Positions 1 to 6,033 of a stretch of 7,617 nucleotides of DNA are shown piece by piece. The stretch spans positions 1-7,617 of the forward strand of contig JBIKMO010000219.1 of NCBI GenBank assembly GCA_044359175.1. The letters run 5' to 3'. Source of the DNA: UBA4615 sp044359175 (GTDB lineage Bacteria > Pseudomonadota > Gammaproteobacteria > Burkholderiales > Burkholderiaceae_E). The notes below the pieces were generated by a model. The model did not search any database, was not told where the DNA came from, and worked only from the letters and a program-made list of their open reading frames with translations. The translations under genes were made by a program, and so were the position numbers. Within the stretch, counting starts at the first letter, position 1, and each line of letters opens with the position of its first letter.

Positions 1-444
1 CGACTTCGCGGACAGGCGCAGCATGCCGTCGAAGTCGCCGAGCAGGAAACGGTGGGTCTGACCGAGCTTGAGCGCGAGCAGATCGCGTGGATGCCGGTCG
101 AGGATGCCGTCGGTCGCGCCGACGAGCGTCTCCCAGTCCCCCTCGACCCAGCCCTGCACCGCGCGAACGGTCGCCCGCTCGCGTTCGGTGGCCCGGGGCG
201 CCGTCTGCAGGGCCGCTGCGAGGAAAGGACGCGCCAGATCAGGGGCCTTGCCGGTCTCCGTGAACATCATCAGCGCGGCGGCATAGGCGTTGGCGAGTGC
301 GCAGTCGGGGGCTGACTGCGCAGCCTGGACGATCCCGACCGCCTGGGCGCCGTAGGCGAGCACCTCCTCGACGAACCGGTCGATCGCGGCGACCGTGGCC
401 GGATCGTCGGTGCTGACTGGGTTGCCGTACGCGTCGGCGAGCAT
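1..444 (-). CDS. TTC38-like tetratricopeptide protein, N-terminal part (cut by window edge)
   Basis: The minus strand is open from an ATG at 444-442 to the window edge, giving 148 residues with the C-terminus missing. It begins MLADAYGNPVSTDD. I recognise the family from two stretches. Residues about 18-66 form a helical pair ending in AYAAALMMFTETG. Residues about 116-140 read HPRDLLALKLGQTHRFLLGD, which closely matches the segment HPTDMLALK...YLG of human TTC38. TTC38 homologues are TPR-type alpha-solenoid proteins, usually around 450 residues, of unknown biochemical role; bacterial members occur in proteobacteria and actinobacteria. The start is supported by an AGGGAG Shine-Dalgarno six bases upstream. 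The gene is divergent from the small ORF and dehydrogenase genes to its right. No signal peptide is visible, so it is probably cytoplasmic. Family assignment is from recalled sequence similarity; function is unknown. Confidence 0.8.
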   Translation of the reverse strand, partial: MLADAYGNPVSTDDPATVAAIDRFVEEVLAYGAQAVGIVQAAQSAPDCALANAYAAALMMFTETGKAPDLARPFLAAALQTAPRATERERATVRAVQGWVEGDWETLVGATDGILDRHPRDLLALKLGQTHRFLLGDFDGMLRLSAKS

Positions 445-450
445 GAGCGT

Positions 451-456
451 CTCCCT
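451..456 (-). promoter_or_regulatory. Shine-Dalgarno of the TTC38-like gene
   Basis: Read on the minus strand this is AGGGAG, followed by a six-base spacer and the ATG at 444-442. It fixes the start of the TTC38-like gene. Confidence 0.7.
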
Positions 457-554
457 GCCGCGTGGACTGACGCGGACCGCAGGCCTGCAGCCGCCCGCAC
501 GGGTTTCAGAACCGAGACGGTGGCCCAGGAACGCAGGCCCCCCTTGACGATGAT

Positions 555-570
555 CCGCCGGCCCCGGCGG
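555..570. repeat. Inverted repeat CCGCCGG-CC-CCGGCGG
   Basis: Seven-base arms are separated by two bases, so a hairpin would have about six pairs and a four-base loop. No T-run follows on either side, so it is not a typical intrinsic terminator. In DNA this GC-rich such short palindromes also arise by chance. Confidence 0.35.
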
Positions 571-668
571 CCTCGCAAGCGGTCGGCCGCAGCGTCGATG
601 CCGGCGCCCGCATCGCAGGCTGTCGAGCGGATCGTCGGTACCGGGGCGCCCGCGGCAGGCGCAGCGGC

Positions 669-696
669 CCGCCGGTGGCCCTGCGTCGACCGGCGG
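669..696. repeat. Inverted repeat CCGCCGGT-N12-ACCGGCGG
   Basis: Perfect eight-base arms (669-676 and 689-696) flank a 12-base spacer. The structure lies about 100 bp before the start of the small DUF1127-like ORF. It could be a hairpin in that gene's leader or a binding site for a dimeric regulator. No T-tract follows, so a terminator is unlikely. All-GC arms make chance occurrence a real alternative. Confidence 0.35.
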
Positions 697-787
697 CGGC
701 ATAGCGGCCCTCAAGCGCACGAGCGGCGGGCCGTAAACGGTGGAACGCGGGGAATGCCGGCGGCGGAACGCCTGGCGATCGCCGCCC

Positions 788-793
788 GAGGAG
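788..793 (+). promoter_or_regulatory. Shine-Dalgarno (GAGGAG) of the small DUF1127-like ORF
   Basis: GAGGAG is followed by a four-base spacer and the ATG at 798. The spacing is a little short, but the match to the anti-Shine-Dalgarno is good. It is one of the main arguments that the small ORF is translated. Confidence 0.5.
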
Positions 794-797
794 TCCC

Positions 798-1100
798 ATG
801 GCCGCCCCGTACGACACGCCCCCCGCCCCCGTGGCGGCGCGACACCCCCCGCCGACGGCGTCGGCACCGTGCTCCGCGCTGGTGGCCCGGTTGACCCGCC
901 CGCGCCTCGACCCGGCCCGCAACCGCATCCGGCTGCACCTGCTGAGGCTGTCCGACGACCAGTTGCGCACCGCTCTCGGTCTGTCGGCCGCAGACATCCT
1001 GACCCTCAGGGCGGCCGCGGTGGCGGCGGCTCTACAGGATGCCGAGGCGCGCGCCGAAGCCGCCCGCCCGGACGTCACCGCGGCCGCCTTCGCCGATTGA
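798..1100 (+). CDS. Small protein with a DUF1127-like segment
   Basis: This encodes 100 residues. The first 40 are Pro/Ala-rich (MAAPYDTPPAPVAARH...) and probably disordered. Residues about 41-71 (RNRIRLHLLR, then LSDDQLRTALGLSAADI) resemble the core of the short DUF1127/YjiS-like proteins, whose pattern is roughly Arg-rich helix, LSDxxLxDIGLxRxDI. The canonical Asp-Ile before GL is replaced by Thr-Ala-Leu, and the Arg after GLS by Ala. Residues 72-100 form an Ala-rich helix. DUF1127 proteins are small, basic and mostly uncharacterised; some have been linked to RNA turnover and phosphate or carbon homeostasis in alphaproteobacteria. Third codon positions are strongly G/C and a GAGGAG Shine-Dalgarno precedes the ATG. 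It ends 143 bp before the dehydrogenase pair on the same strand. The ORF is probably real; the family link is tentative. Confidence 0.55.
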   Translation: MAAPYDTPPAPVAARHPPPTASAPCSALVARLTRPRLDPARNRIRLHLLRLSDDQLRTALGLSAADILTLRAAAVAAALQDAEARAEAARPDVTAAAFAD

Positions 1101-1161
1101 CGCTTGCTCGCCGGAGGCGCTGCGGCCGGGCCGGATAGCGCGCGCCGACGCCAAACGGCGA

Positions 1162-1179
1162 ATCGACACGCGGGTCGAT
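1162..1179. promoter_or_regulatory. Possible operator, ATCGAC-N6-GTCGAT
   Basis: Perfect six-base arms (1162-1167 and 1174-1179) flank a six-base spacer. The site lies about 30 bp upstream of a -10-like TACCAT and about 65 bp before the dehydrogenase start. The size and position suit a dimeric repressor such as a TetR-type regulator, which often controls acyl-CoA dehydrogenase genes. No regulator gene is in the window, so this is inference from symmetry and position only. Confidence 0.3.
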
Positions 1180-1210
1180 CGCGCCCGCCTGCCCATCCGA
1201 CGTGCTCCGG

Positions 1211-1216
1211 TACCAT
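1211..1216 (+). promoter_or_regulatory. Possible -10 box TACCAT before the dehydrogenase pair
   Basis: TACCAT matches four of six bases of TATAAT and lies 27 bp before the ATG at 1244. No clear -35 hexamer is found 16-18 bp upstream. Transcription from here would begin around 1223, which would exclude the in-frame GTG at 1202 as the start of the dehydrogenase. Confidence 0.25.
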
Positions 1217-1243
1217 CGTGCAACCCACACGCTGGCGACCGGA

Positions 1244-2392
1244 ATGACGACGATGGCCCCGACGACCGTGGACCCCGGCGCGATGCCGCCCGAGTGCGAG
1301 GCGCTGCGGCGCGAGGTTCGATCGTTCGTCGCCGAGCAGGTCGCGCCCCTGCCGGCACGCGAGCGAGCGCGCAACTGGGCCGGGGCCGACCCTGCGTTCA
1401 GCCGCAAACTCGCCGAGCGCGGCTGGATCGGCATGACCTGGCCCAGACGCTACGGGGGGCACGAGCGCAGCACGCTCGAGCGCTACGTGGTGATGGAGGA
1501 GCTGCTCGCGGCCGGCGCACCGGTGGGTGCGCACTGGATCGCCGACCGGCAGAGCGGGCCGCTGCTGATGCGCTTCGCACCCGACACGCTCGCGCCGCGG
1601 ATCGTGCCGCGCATCGCCCGCGGCGAGGCGTTCTTCTGCATCGGCATGAGCGAACCCGACTCGGGGTCCGACCTCGCGTCGATCCGCACCCGTGCGGGGC
1701 GCGCCGATGGGGGCTGGCGGATCGAGGGCCGCAAGGTCTGGACGTCCGGCGCGCACATCGCGCATTACATGATCACGCTGGTGCGCACCGGCGAACGCGG
1801 TGATGACCGGCACGCCGGCCTGTCCCAGCTGCTCGTGCCGATGGATGCGCCCGGCCTCACGGTGCGGCCGATCGTCAACCAGCTCGGCGATCACGATTTC
1901 AACGAGGTGACCTTCGACGGCGTGTTCGTGCCGGACGACCACCTCGTCGGACGCGAGGGCGACGGCTGGCGGCAGGTGGTCGCCGAGCTGTCGTTCGAAC
2001 GCGCGGGACCCGAGCGCTACCTGAGCAGCACCCAGCTGCTGGTGGAGATGCTCGATGCGGCCGATCCGGGCGATCCGCGTCATGCGGTCGAACTCGGCCG
2101 GCTGGTCGCCCGATACGGCGCGCTGCGTCGGATGTCGCTCGGCGTCGCGCACGCGGTGGCGCGCGGCGAGGACCCGTCGCAGGCGGCCTCGATGGTCAAG
2201 GACCAGGGGGCGCTCCTCGAGCAGTCGGTCCCGGACGTCGCTCACGCGCTGTTTGGGGGCATCGCGCCGCGGGGCTCGACGCTCGCCGACGTCATGGACC
2301 ACCTGACCCTCGCGGTGCCGTCGTTCTCGCTGCGCGGCGGCACCCGCGAGATCCTGCGCGGCATCATCGCCCGTGGGCTGGGGCTGCGATGA
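1244..2392 (+). CDS. Acyl-CoA dehydrogenase family protein, FAD/substrate-motif subunit
   Basis: From ATG 1244 the protein has 382 residues, typical of the family. It is predicted to oxidise an acyl-CoA thioester to the 2,3-enoyl-CoA using FAD, passing electrons to ETF. All three ACAD domains are visible. The N-terminal helical domain includes GWIGMTWPRRYGG (about 60-72). The middle beta domain has IGMSEPDSGSDLAS (about 133-146) and WRIEGRKVWTSGA (about 158-170). The C-terminal helical domain ends RGGTREILRGIIARGLG (about 364-380). The position of the MCAD catalytic Glu, just before Gly-Thr, is Gly here. A Glu in SFERAG (about residue 252) falls where isovaleryl- and long-chain acyl-CoA dehydrogenases carry their base on helix G. 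Start choice is uncertain: ATG 1253 has GGA nine bases upstream, and GTG 1202 and ATG 1283 are also in frame. The stop overlaps the next start (ATGA). The substrate cannot be told. Confidence 0.93.
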   Translation: MTTMAPTTVDPGAMPPECEALRREVRSFVAEQVAPLPARERARNWAGADPAFSRKLAERGWIGMTWPRRYGGHERSTLERYVVMEELLAAGAPVGAHWIADRQSGPLLMRFAPDTLAPRIVPRIARGEAFFCIGMSEPDSGSDLASIRTRAGRADGGWRIEGRKVWTSGAHIAHYMITLVRTGERGDDRHAGLSQLLVPMDAPGLTVRPIVNQLGDHDFNEVTFDGVFVPDDHLVGREGDGWRQVVAELSFERAGPERYLSSTQLLVEMLDAADPGDPRHAVELGRLVARYGALRRMSLGVAHAVARGEDPSQAASMVKDQGALLEQSVPDVAHALFGGIAPRGSTLADVMDHLTLAVPSFSLRGGTREILRGIIARGLGLR

Positions 2393-3465
2393 ACGAACCG
2401 ATGATCGAGGACAGCGCGCGGCGGCTGTACGGACAGCGGGTCGATCGGGCGCTCGTCGCGCAGGTGGAGGCCGGCGCGTTCCCGCAGGCGCTGTGGCAGG
2501 AGGTGGTCGAAGCGGGCTTCGACGCGGTCCTGCTGCCCGAAGCCGCGGGCGGCATCGACGGGGACTGGGCCGACGCGTGGCCGATCCTGCACGGTCTCGG
2601 CCGCTTCGGGGTCCCGTTGCCGCTGGCCGAGACGATGATCGGTGCGCTGCTGCTGGCGGGCGCCGGCCTGGCGGTACCGGCAGGCCCGATCGCGGTGATC
2701 GAGGCGCTCACCGACGGCACGATCGCCGCGCAGGACGACGCGGACGGGTCGCGTCTGTCCGGACGCGCGGTGCGCGTGGCCTGGGCGCGCCACGCGCGCT
2801 GGGCGCTCGTGTCGCTGCCGCACGCGCGGATCGCCCTGGTCGACCTGGGCGATCGCGCGAGCGCCTCGGTCGTTCCGCACTCAGACGTGGCGGGACTGCC
2901 GTCGGACACGGTGGAGCTGGATCGGGCGCCCGCAGTGGTGATTGCGCCGACGCCGTTGCCCGCGCTCGCGCTGCCGGTGCGCACGCTGGGTGCGGTGGCC
3001 CGTTCGGTGATGATTGTCGGCGCGCTGCAGTCGGCGCTCGACCAGTCGGTGCGCTACGCGAACGACCGCGTGCAGTTCGGCAAGCCGATCGGTCGCAACC
3101 AGGCGATCCAGCATCAGCTCGCGCTGTTCGCCGGCGAGCTCGAGTCCGCCCGTGCCGCCGCGCGCGCCGCGTGCGAGGACGCGCCCACGGCGACCCGTCG
3201 GGTCGCGCCCTCGGCCGGCTTCGGTGCGGCGGTCGCCAAGATCTGCTGCGGCGAAGCGGCGAGCCGGGCCGCCGCAATCGCCCACCAGGTCCACGGCGCG
3301 ATCGGATTCACCGCCGAGCATCCGCTGAACCTCGCGACGCGGCGGCTCTGGGCGTGGCGGGCGGACTTCGGCAGCGACGCTTGGTGGGCCGAACGGCTGG
3401 GGCGCGAGGCGATCGCCGCAGGCGGGTCGGCGTTCTGGCCCGCGCTGACCGCCCGCAGGTTCTAG
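2389..3465 (+). CDS. Acyl-CoA dehydrogenase family protein, partner subunit
   Basis: This 358-residue protein starts inside the stop codon of the preceding dehydrogenase (ATGA at 2389-2392), so the two are translationally coupled. The N-terminal domain is short. The C-terminal ACAD domain is clear: YANDRVQFGKPIGRNQAIQH (223-242), the conserved FAD-contacting helix, then QVHGAIGFTAEHPL (300-313). The middle beta domain is degenerate: I find no SEPxxGSD or WxxxGxKxWxS motif between residues 110 and 190. The C-terminal end lacks the usual GT-S/R-EIQ segment and instead runs TRRLWAWRADFGS. This pattern fits the second subunit of alpha2beta2 ACADs such as the mycobacterial FadE28-FadE29/ChsE type, where one subunit holds the catalytic residues and the other completes the FAD site. 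It is therefore probably not active alone. Substrate unknown; complex formation is inferred. Confidence 0.9.
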   Translation: MNEPMIEDSARRLYGQRVDRALVAQVEAGAFPQALWQEVVEAGFDAVLLPEAAGGIDGDWADAWPILHGLGRFGVPLPLAETMIGALLLAGAGLAVPAGPIAVIEALTDGTIAAQDDADGSRLSGRAVRVAWARHARWALVSLPHARIALVDLGDRASASVVPHSDVAGLPSDTVELDRAPAVVIAPTPLPALALPVRTLGAVARSVMIVGALQSALDQSVRYANDRVQFGKPIGRNQAIQHQLALFAGELESARAAARAACEDAPTATRRVAPSAGFGAAVAKICCGEAASRAAAIAHQVHGAIGFTAEHPLNLATRRLWAWRADFGSDAWWAERLGREAIAAGGSAFWPALTARRF

Positions 3466-3478
3466 GCGCCGCGAACGG

Positions 3479-3513
3479 GGTCTGCGCCAGGGTCCGACGG
3501 GTCGGTCTGCGCC
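3479..3513. repeat. Short direct repeat GGTCTGCGCC (two copies)
   Basis: Copies lie at 3479-3488 and 3504-3513, 25 bp apart, just after the second dehydrogenase gene. Between them, CCGAC-GG-GTCGG (3494-3505) forms a five-base inverted repeat. It has no T-run, so it would be a poor intrinsic terminator. No function can be assigned. Confidence 0.25.
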
Positions 3514-3677
3514 GCTCGGGAGGCGGGCGGAGCGCGCTGAGCAGGTACGCGGCGGCATCCGCACGCCCCCGTCGCCAACCGCGTCACCGGTCGTCGCAGA
3601 CCCTCGCGCATTTCCTCACGGCCGTCGCGGATGATCGGTCCTAGCATCCGGGCGTCGTCTTCCCGCCGGACCCACCG

Positions 3678-3872
3678 ATGGCCGCACCGATCGATCTGCT
3701 GCGCGAGCAGCTTGCCCGCCGGATCGCCCAACGCGGTCCGGACGACCCGCAGGTCGAGTACCTGCGCTGGCAGATCGCAAGCCTCGAACGTCAGGCGCGC
3801 TGGCGGCGTCAGGCCGCGGGCATGTTCGGCTCGCCCGCACCCTCGGACACGCCGACGCGTCCCGGAGGCTGA
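3678..3872 (+). CDS. Small hypothetical protein, 64 residues
   Basis: I do not recognise a family. Residues 5-45 look like two charged amphipathic helices (IDLLREQLARRIAQRG, then PQVEYLRWQIASLERQARWRR), with a coiled-coil-like spacing of Leu/Ile/Ala and a high Arg content. The tail 46-64 is Gly/Pro/Ser-rich. There is no signal peptide or membrane segment. Codon use is normal for the window, with G/C in most third positions. No clear Shine-Dalgarno precedes the ATG; a -10-like TAGCAT lies at 3642-3647. The last 64 bp overlap the 3' end of the convergent O-GlcNAc transferase gene on the other strand. The helical half lies outside the overlap, which favours it being real, but an unexpressed ORF cannot be excluded. 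Confidence 0.5.
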   Translation: MAAPIDLLREQLARRIAQRGPDDPQVEYLRWQIASLERQARWRRQAAGMFGSPAPSDTPTRPGG

Positions 3873-5896
3873 CCCTGCTGCAGCCCTCGGCGAGAGCCGC
3901 TCGCCGGCGGGCGCGGTTCGAGTGGCGCGGGCGCGAGGCCGCTGCGCCAGCGCGTCGCCATCCGGTCATACAGATCCTCGAGCGAGCGCGTGGTGCGCTC
4001 GCTGTCGAACAGCGGCACCGTGTCGCGCTCGGCCTGCAGCCGCCGCTTGAGCCCGGCAAGCCGGGCACGATCGGCGATCAGCCCGCGTGCGATCGCTTCG
4101 TACTGTTCGAGGTCGGCGGCGACCAGCTCGGGCAACCCCACCGCGTGCAACAGACTCGCGGCGACCCGGCCGACGAAGCTGTCGCCCAAGCAGGTGACCA
4201 GGGGCACGCCACACCAGAGCGCGTCGCTCGCGGTGGTGTGCGCGTTCACGGGCACCGTGTCGAGGAACAGGTCCGCGTGCACGAGTCGCGCGAGGTTGTC
4301 GGCCGACGACACGACCGGAGCGAACACGATCCGCTCGGACGAGATGCCGCGGGCGGCCGCCTCGCGCAGCAGGTTCGCGCGGGCCTGCGCGTTCGACTGC
4401 AGCAACCACAGCACCGCGTCCGGCGTATCTCGAAGCAGCCGGCACCAGAGGTCGAAGGTCTCGGGACGCAGCTTGTACGTGTGGTTGAAGCAGCACAGCA
4501 CCAGCGCATCCTCGGGCAGTCCGCAGGCGGCACGACCCGGCGGCGGACCGCTCTGCCGAAGCCTGTCGTTCGGCTGATAGCACTCGGGCAGCCAGGCGAG
4601 CTTCTCGCTGAACGCATCGGCCATCGAGGGCGGCGCGACCACCGGGTCGACGATCGCGTAGTCGATGAACTCCGCGGCCATCGTGCCGGGAAACCCGAGG
4701 TAGGCGACCTGCACGGGCGCTGGTCGCAGCGCGACGACACCGGTGCGTGCGTTCATCGTGTAGCCCTTGAGGTCGACCAGGATCTCGATGCCGTCGTCGC
4801 GGATGCGCTGCGCGGCTTCGACGTCGCTCATGCTGCCGACGTCGACGAACTCCGCGCAGGCCGCGCGCAGCCTCGCGCGCATCGGCGAACCGTCATCGGT
4901 GCCGTACGAGTACAAGCGGACGTCGAACCGGGCCCGGTCGTGGAGCTCGAGCACCTGCACCAGAAGCAGCGCGGTCGCATGTTGCTGCAGATCGTTCGAC
5001 AGGTAGCCGATGCGGACCCGGTCCCCGGGCTGCGAGCGCCGAACAGGGGGGACCGGCATGGGGCGGACCGCGGCGAAGTTCAGCCGTACGTGGTCGGAGA
5101 ACACGTCGCGCTGGCGGCGCGCGCCGGCACCGAACGACAGGAACATGAACGGGCCAAAATCGTACGGACCCGGCCGCTCGAGCCTCGCCCGCACCGCGTC
5201 CAAGTCGGCCTGCAGCGTTCGCCAGTCGCAGGCGAACAGCGTGTGGTAGAGGACCCCGCCCAGACCGGCGCACCAATCGGGCTGGAACGCGAGCCCGGTG
5301 CGCAGGCACTCGACCGCCTCGGCGTGCAGCCCGATCCGATCGAACGCGTTGCACAGCATCACGTAGCCGACGAAGAAATCCGGTTTGCGCGACAGCGACT
5401 GCAGCAAGGCGGACACGGCCTCGAGGTGCCGCTCGGTCTGGTACAGCGCGAGCGCATAGTCGGCCCACTGCAGGTGGGTTGCGCCCGGCTGTCTCGCCAC
5501 GCGAGCCGCGTCCTCGATCGCGTCCGCGTAGCGGTGGCGGTCCAGCAGCGTCGCCACCCTGAGCTGAGCGGCCACCCAGTAGTCCGGATCGACGCGCAGC
5601 GCCTGATCGGCTGCGGCGGTCGCGCCGTCGATGTCGCCGAGCTTGCGCCGCGCCTGCCCGAGGTTCACCCAGTAGAGCGGCTCGAGAGGCGCGAGCTTGG
5701 TCGCGCGGGCGTGCGACTTCTCGGCCTCCTTCCAGCGGCCCGCCCGCGCGTGCTCCACCCCGCTGCGCCAGTGACGCTCGGCTTCGGGGTGCACGGCCCG
5801 TGAGGATCGCGGGACGGTGGAGGTGGGGAACATCGCGGACGGTCCGTTCGGCAGGATGGCTGGCAGCTTGAGCCGCCTCCAGCCTCGCGAAGCCAT
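3809..5896 (-). CDS. O-linked N-acetylglucosamine transferase, SPINDLY family (TPR + GT41)
   Basis: This 695-residue protein is predicted to transfer a sugar (GlcNAc in the family) from a UDP-sugar to Ser/Thr of proteins. Residues about 38-207 hold five TPR-like repeats of about 34 residues, for example EPLYWVNLGQARRKLGDIDGA. The GT41 catalytic region spans about 293-650. Landmarks are RIGYLSNDLQQHATA (H306, at the position of human OGT His498), LVDLKGYT...ALRPAPVQVAYLGFPGT (374-405), FNHTYKLRPETFDLW (470-484, K475 at the UDP-binding Lys842 position) and AHTTASDALWCGVPLVT (552-568, D558 at the Asp925 position). All key residues seem present, so it is probably active and cytoplasmic. The tail from 651 is Pro/Gly/Ala-rich and overlaps a convergent small ORF. 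ATG 5833 is an alternative start (674 residues). The gene is divergent from the YcgR-like gene. The acceptor protein is unknown; bacterial relatives have been linked to glycosylation of surface or flagellar proteins. Confidence 0.92.
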   Translation of the reverse strand: MASRGWRRLKLPAILPNGPSAMFPTSTVPRSSRAVHPEAERHWRSGVEHARAGRWKEAEKSHARATKLAPLEPLYWVNLGQARRKLGDIDGATAAADQALRVDPDYWVAAQLRVATLLDRHRYADAIEDAARVARQPGATHLQWADYALALYQTERHLEAVSALLQSLSRKPDFFVGYVMLCNAFDRIGLHAEAVECLRTGLAFQPDWCAGLGGVLYHTLFACDWRTLQADLDAVRARLERPGPYDFGPFMFLSFGAGARRQRDVFSDHVRLNFAAVRPMPVPPVRRSQPGDRVRIGYLSNDLQQHATALLLVQVLELHDRARFDVRLYSYGTDDGSPMRARLRAACAEFVDVGSMSDVEAAQRIRDDGIEILVDLKGYTMNARTGVVALRPAPVQVAYLGFPGTMAAEFIDYAIVDPVVAPPSMADAFSEKLAWLPECYQPNDRLRQSGPPPGRAACGLPEDALVLCCFNHTYKLRPETFDLWCRLLRDTPDAVLWLLQSNAQARANLLREAAARGISSERIVFAPVVSSADNLARLVHADLFLDTVPVNAHTTASDALWCGVPLVTCLGDSFVGRVAASLLHAVGLPELVAADLEQYEAIARGLIADRARLAGLKRRLQAERDTVPLFDSERTTRSLEDLYDRMATRWRSGLAPAPLEPRPPASGSRRGLQQGQPPGRVGVSEGAGEPNMPAA

Positions 5897-5929
5897 CGAA
5901 AAGTGGCGCCTCTCGTGGCCAGTTCGACG

Positions 5930-5951
5930 GTTCTCGCAGTCCGCGGAGAAC
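5930..5951. promoter_or_regulatory. Inverted repeat GTTCTC-N10-GAGAAC between divergent genes
   Basis: Perfect six-base arms (5930-5935 and 5946-5951) flank a ten-base spacer. The site lies in the 137-bp gap between the O-GlcNAc transferase gene and the YcgR-like gene, about 34 bp from the former start and 83 bp from the latter. Such spacing suits a shared operator for a dimeric regulator or a leader hairpin for the transferase mRNA. Symmetry and position are the only evidence. Confidence 0.3.
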
Positions 5952-6033
5952 TCGCCGAAGCACGGACACTCGCGGCCGCTGCGCGGCGTCTTCGACGGTC
6001 CGACGAGCGAGATCGCTGTGGCACCATCGACTC

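Larger units (their letters stand above)
445..797. other. Divergent intergenic region, no gene seen
   Basis: This 353-bp gap separates the minus-strand TTC38-like gene from the plus-strand small ORF, so promoters in both directions are expected. Frames open here on either strand translate to Arg/Pro/Ala-rich low-complexity sequence with no family resemblance. A TTGACG hexamer lies at 544-549 but has no matching -10 box at 16-18 bp. I could not pick out a convincing promoter on either strand. The region holds two GC-rich inverted repeats, listed separately, at 555-570 and 669-696, and the Shine-Dalgarno of each flanking gene. Confidence 0.6.

Noticed and set aside
520..894. Possible gene of 124 codons in the divergent gap
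   Set aside because: The product is extremely Arg/Pro-rich and overlaps the start of the better-supported DUF1127-like ORF, which has a Shine-Dalgarno.
506..2302. 598-codon open frame on the minus strand opposite the first dehydrogenase
   Set aside because: It mirrors the acyl-CoA dehydrogenase gene, its product is Arg/His/Ala-rich low-complexity sequence with no family match, and long antisense frames are expected in very GC-rich genes.
2373..3644. 423-codon plus-strand frame over the second dehydrogenase
   Set aside because: Its product is Arg/Gly-rich noise in a different frame from the recognisable ACAD protein.
4145..5803. 552-codon open frame on the plus strand opposite the O-GlcNAc transferase
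   Set aside because: The minus-strand frame has unmistakable TPR and GT41 motifs. The plus-strand product is rich in Arg, His, Gln and Val with no recognisable domain, so it is a shadow.
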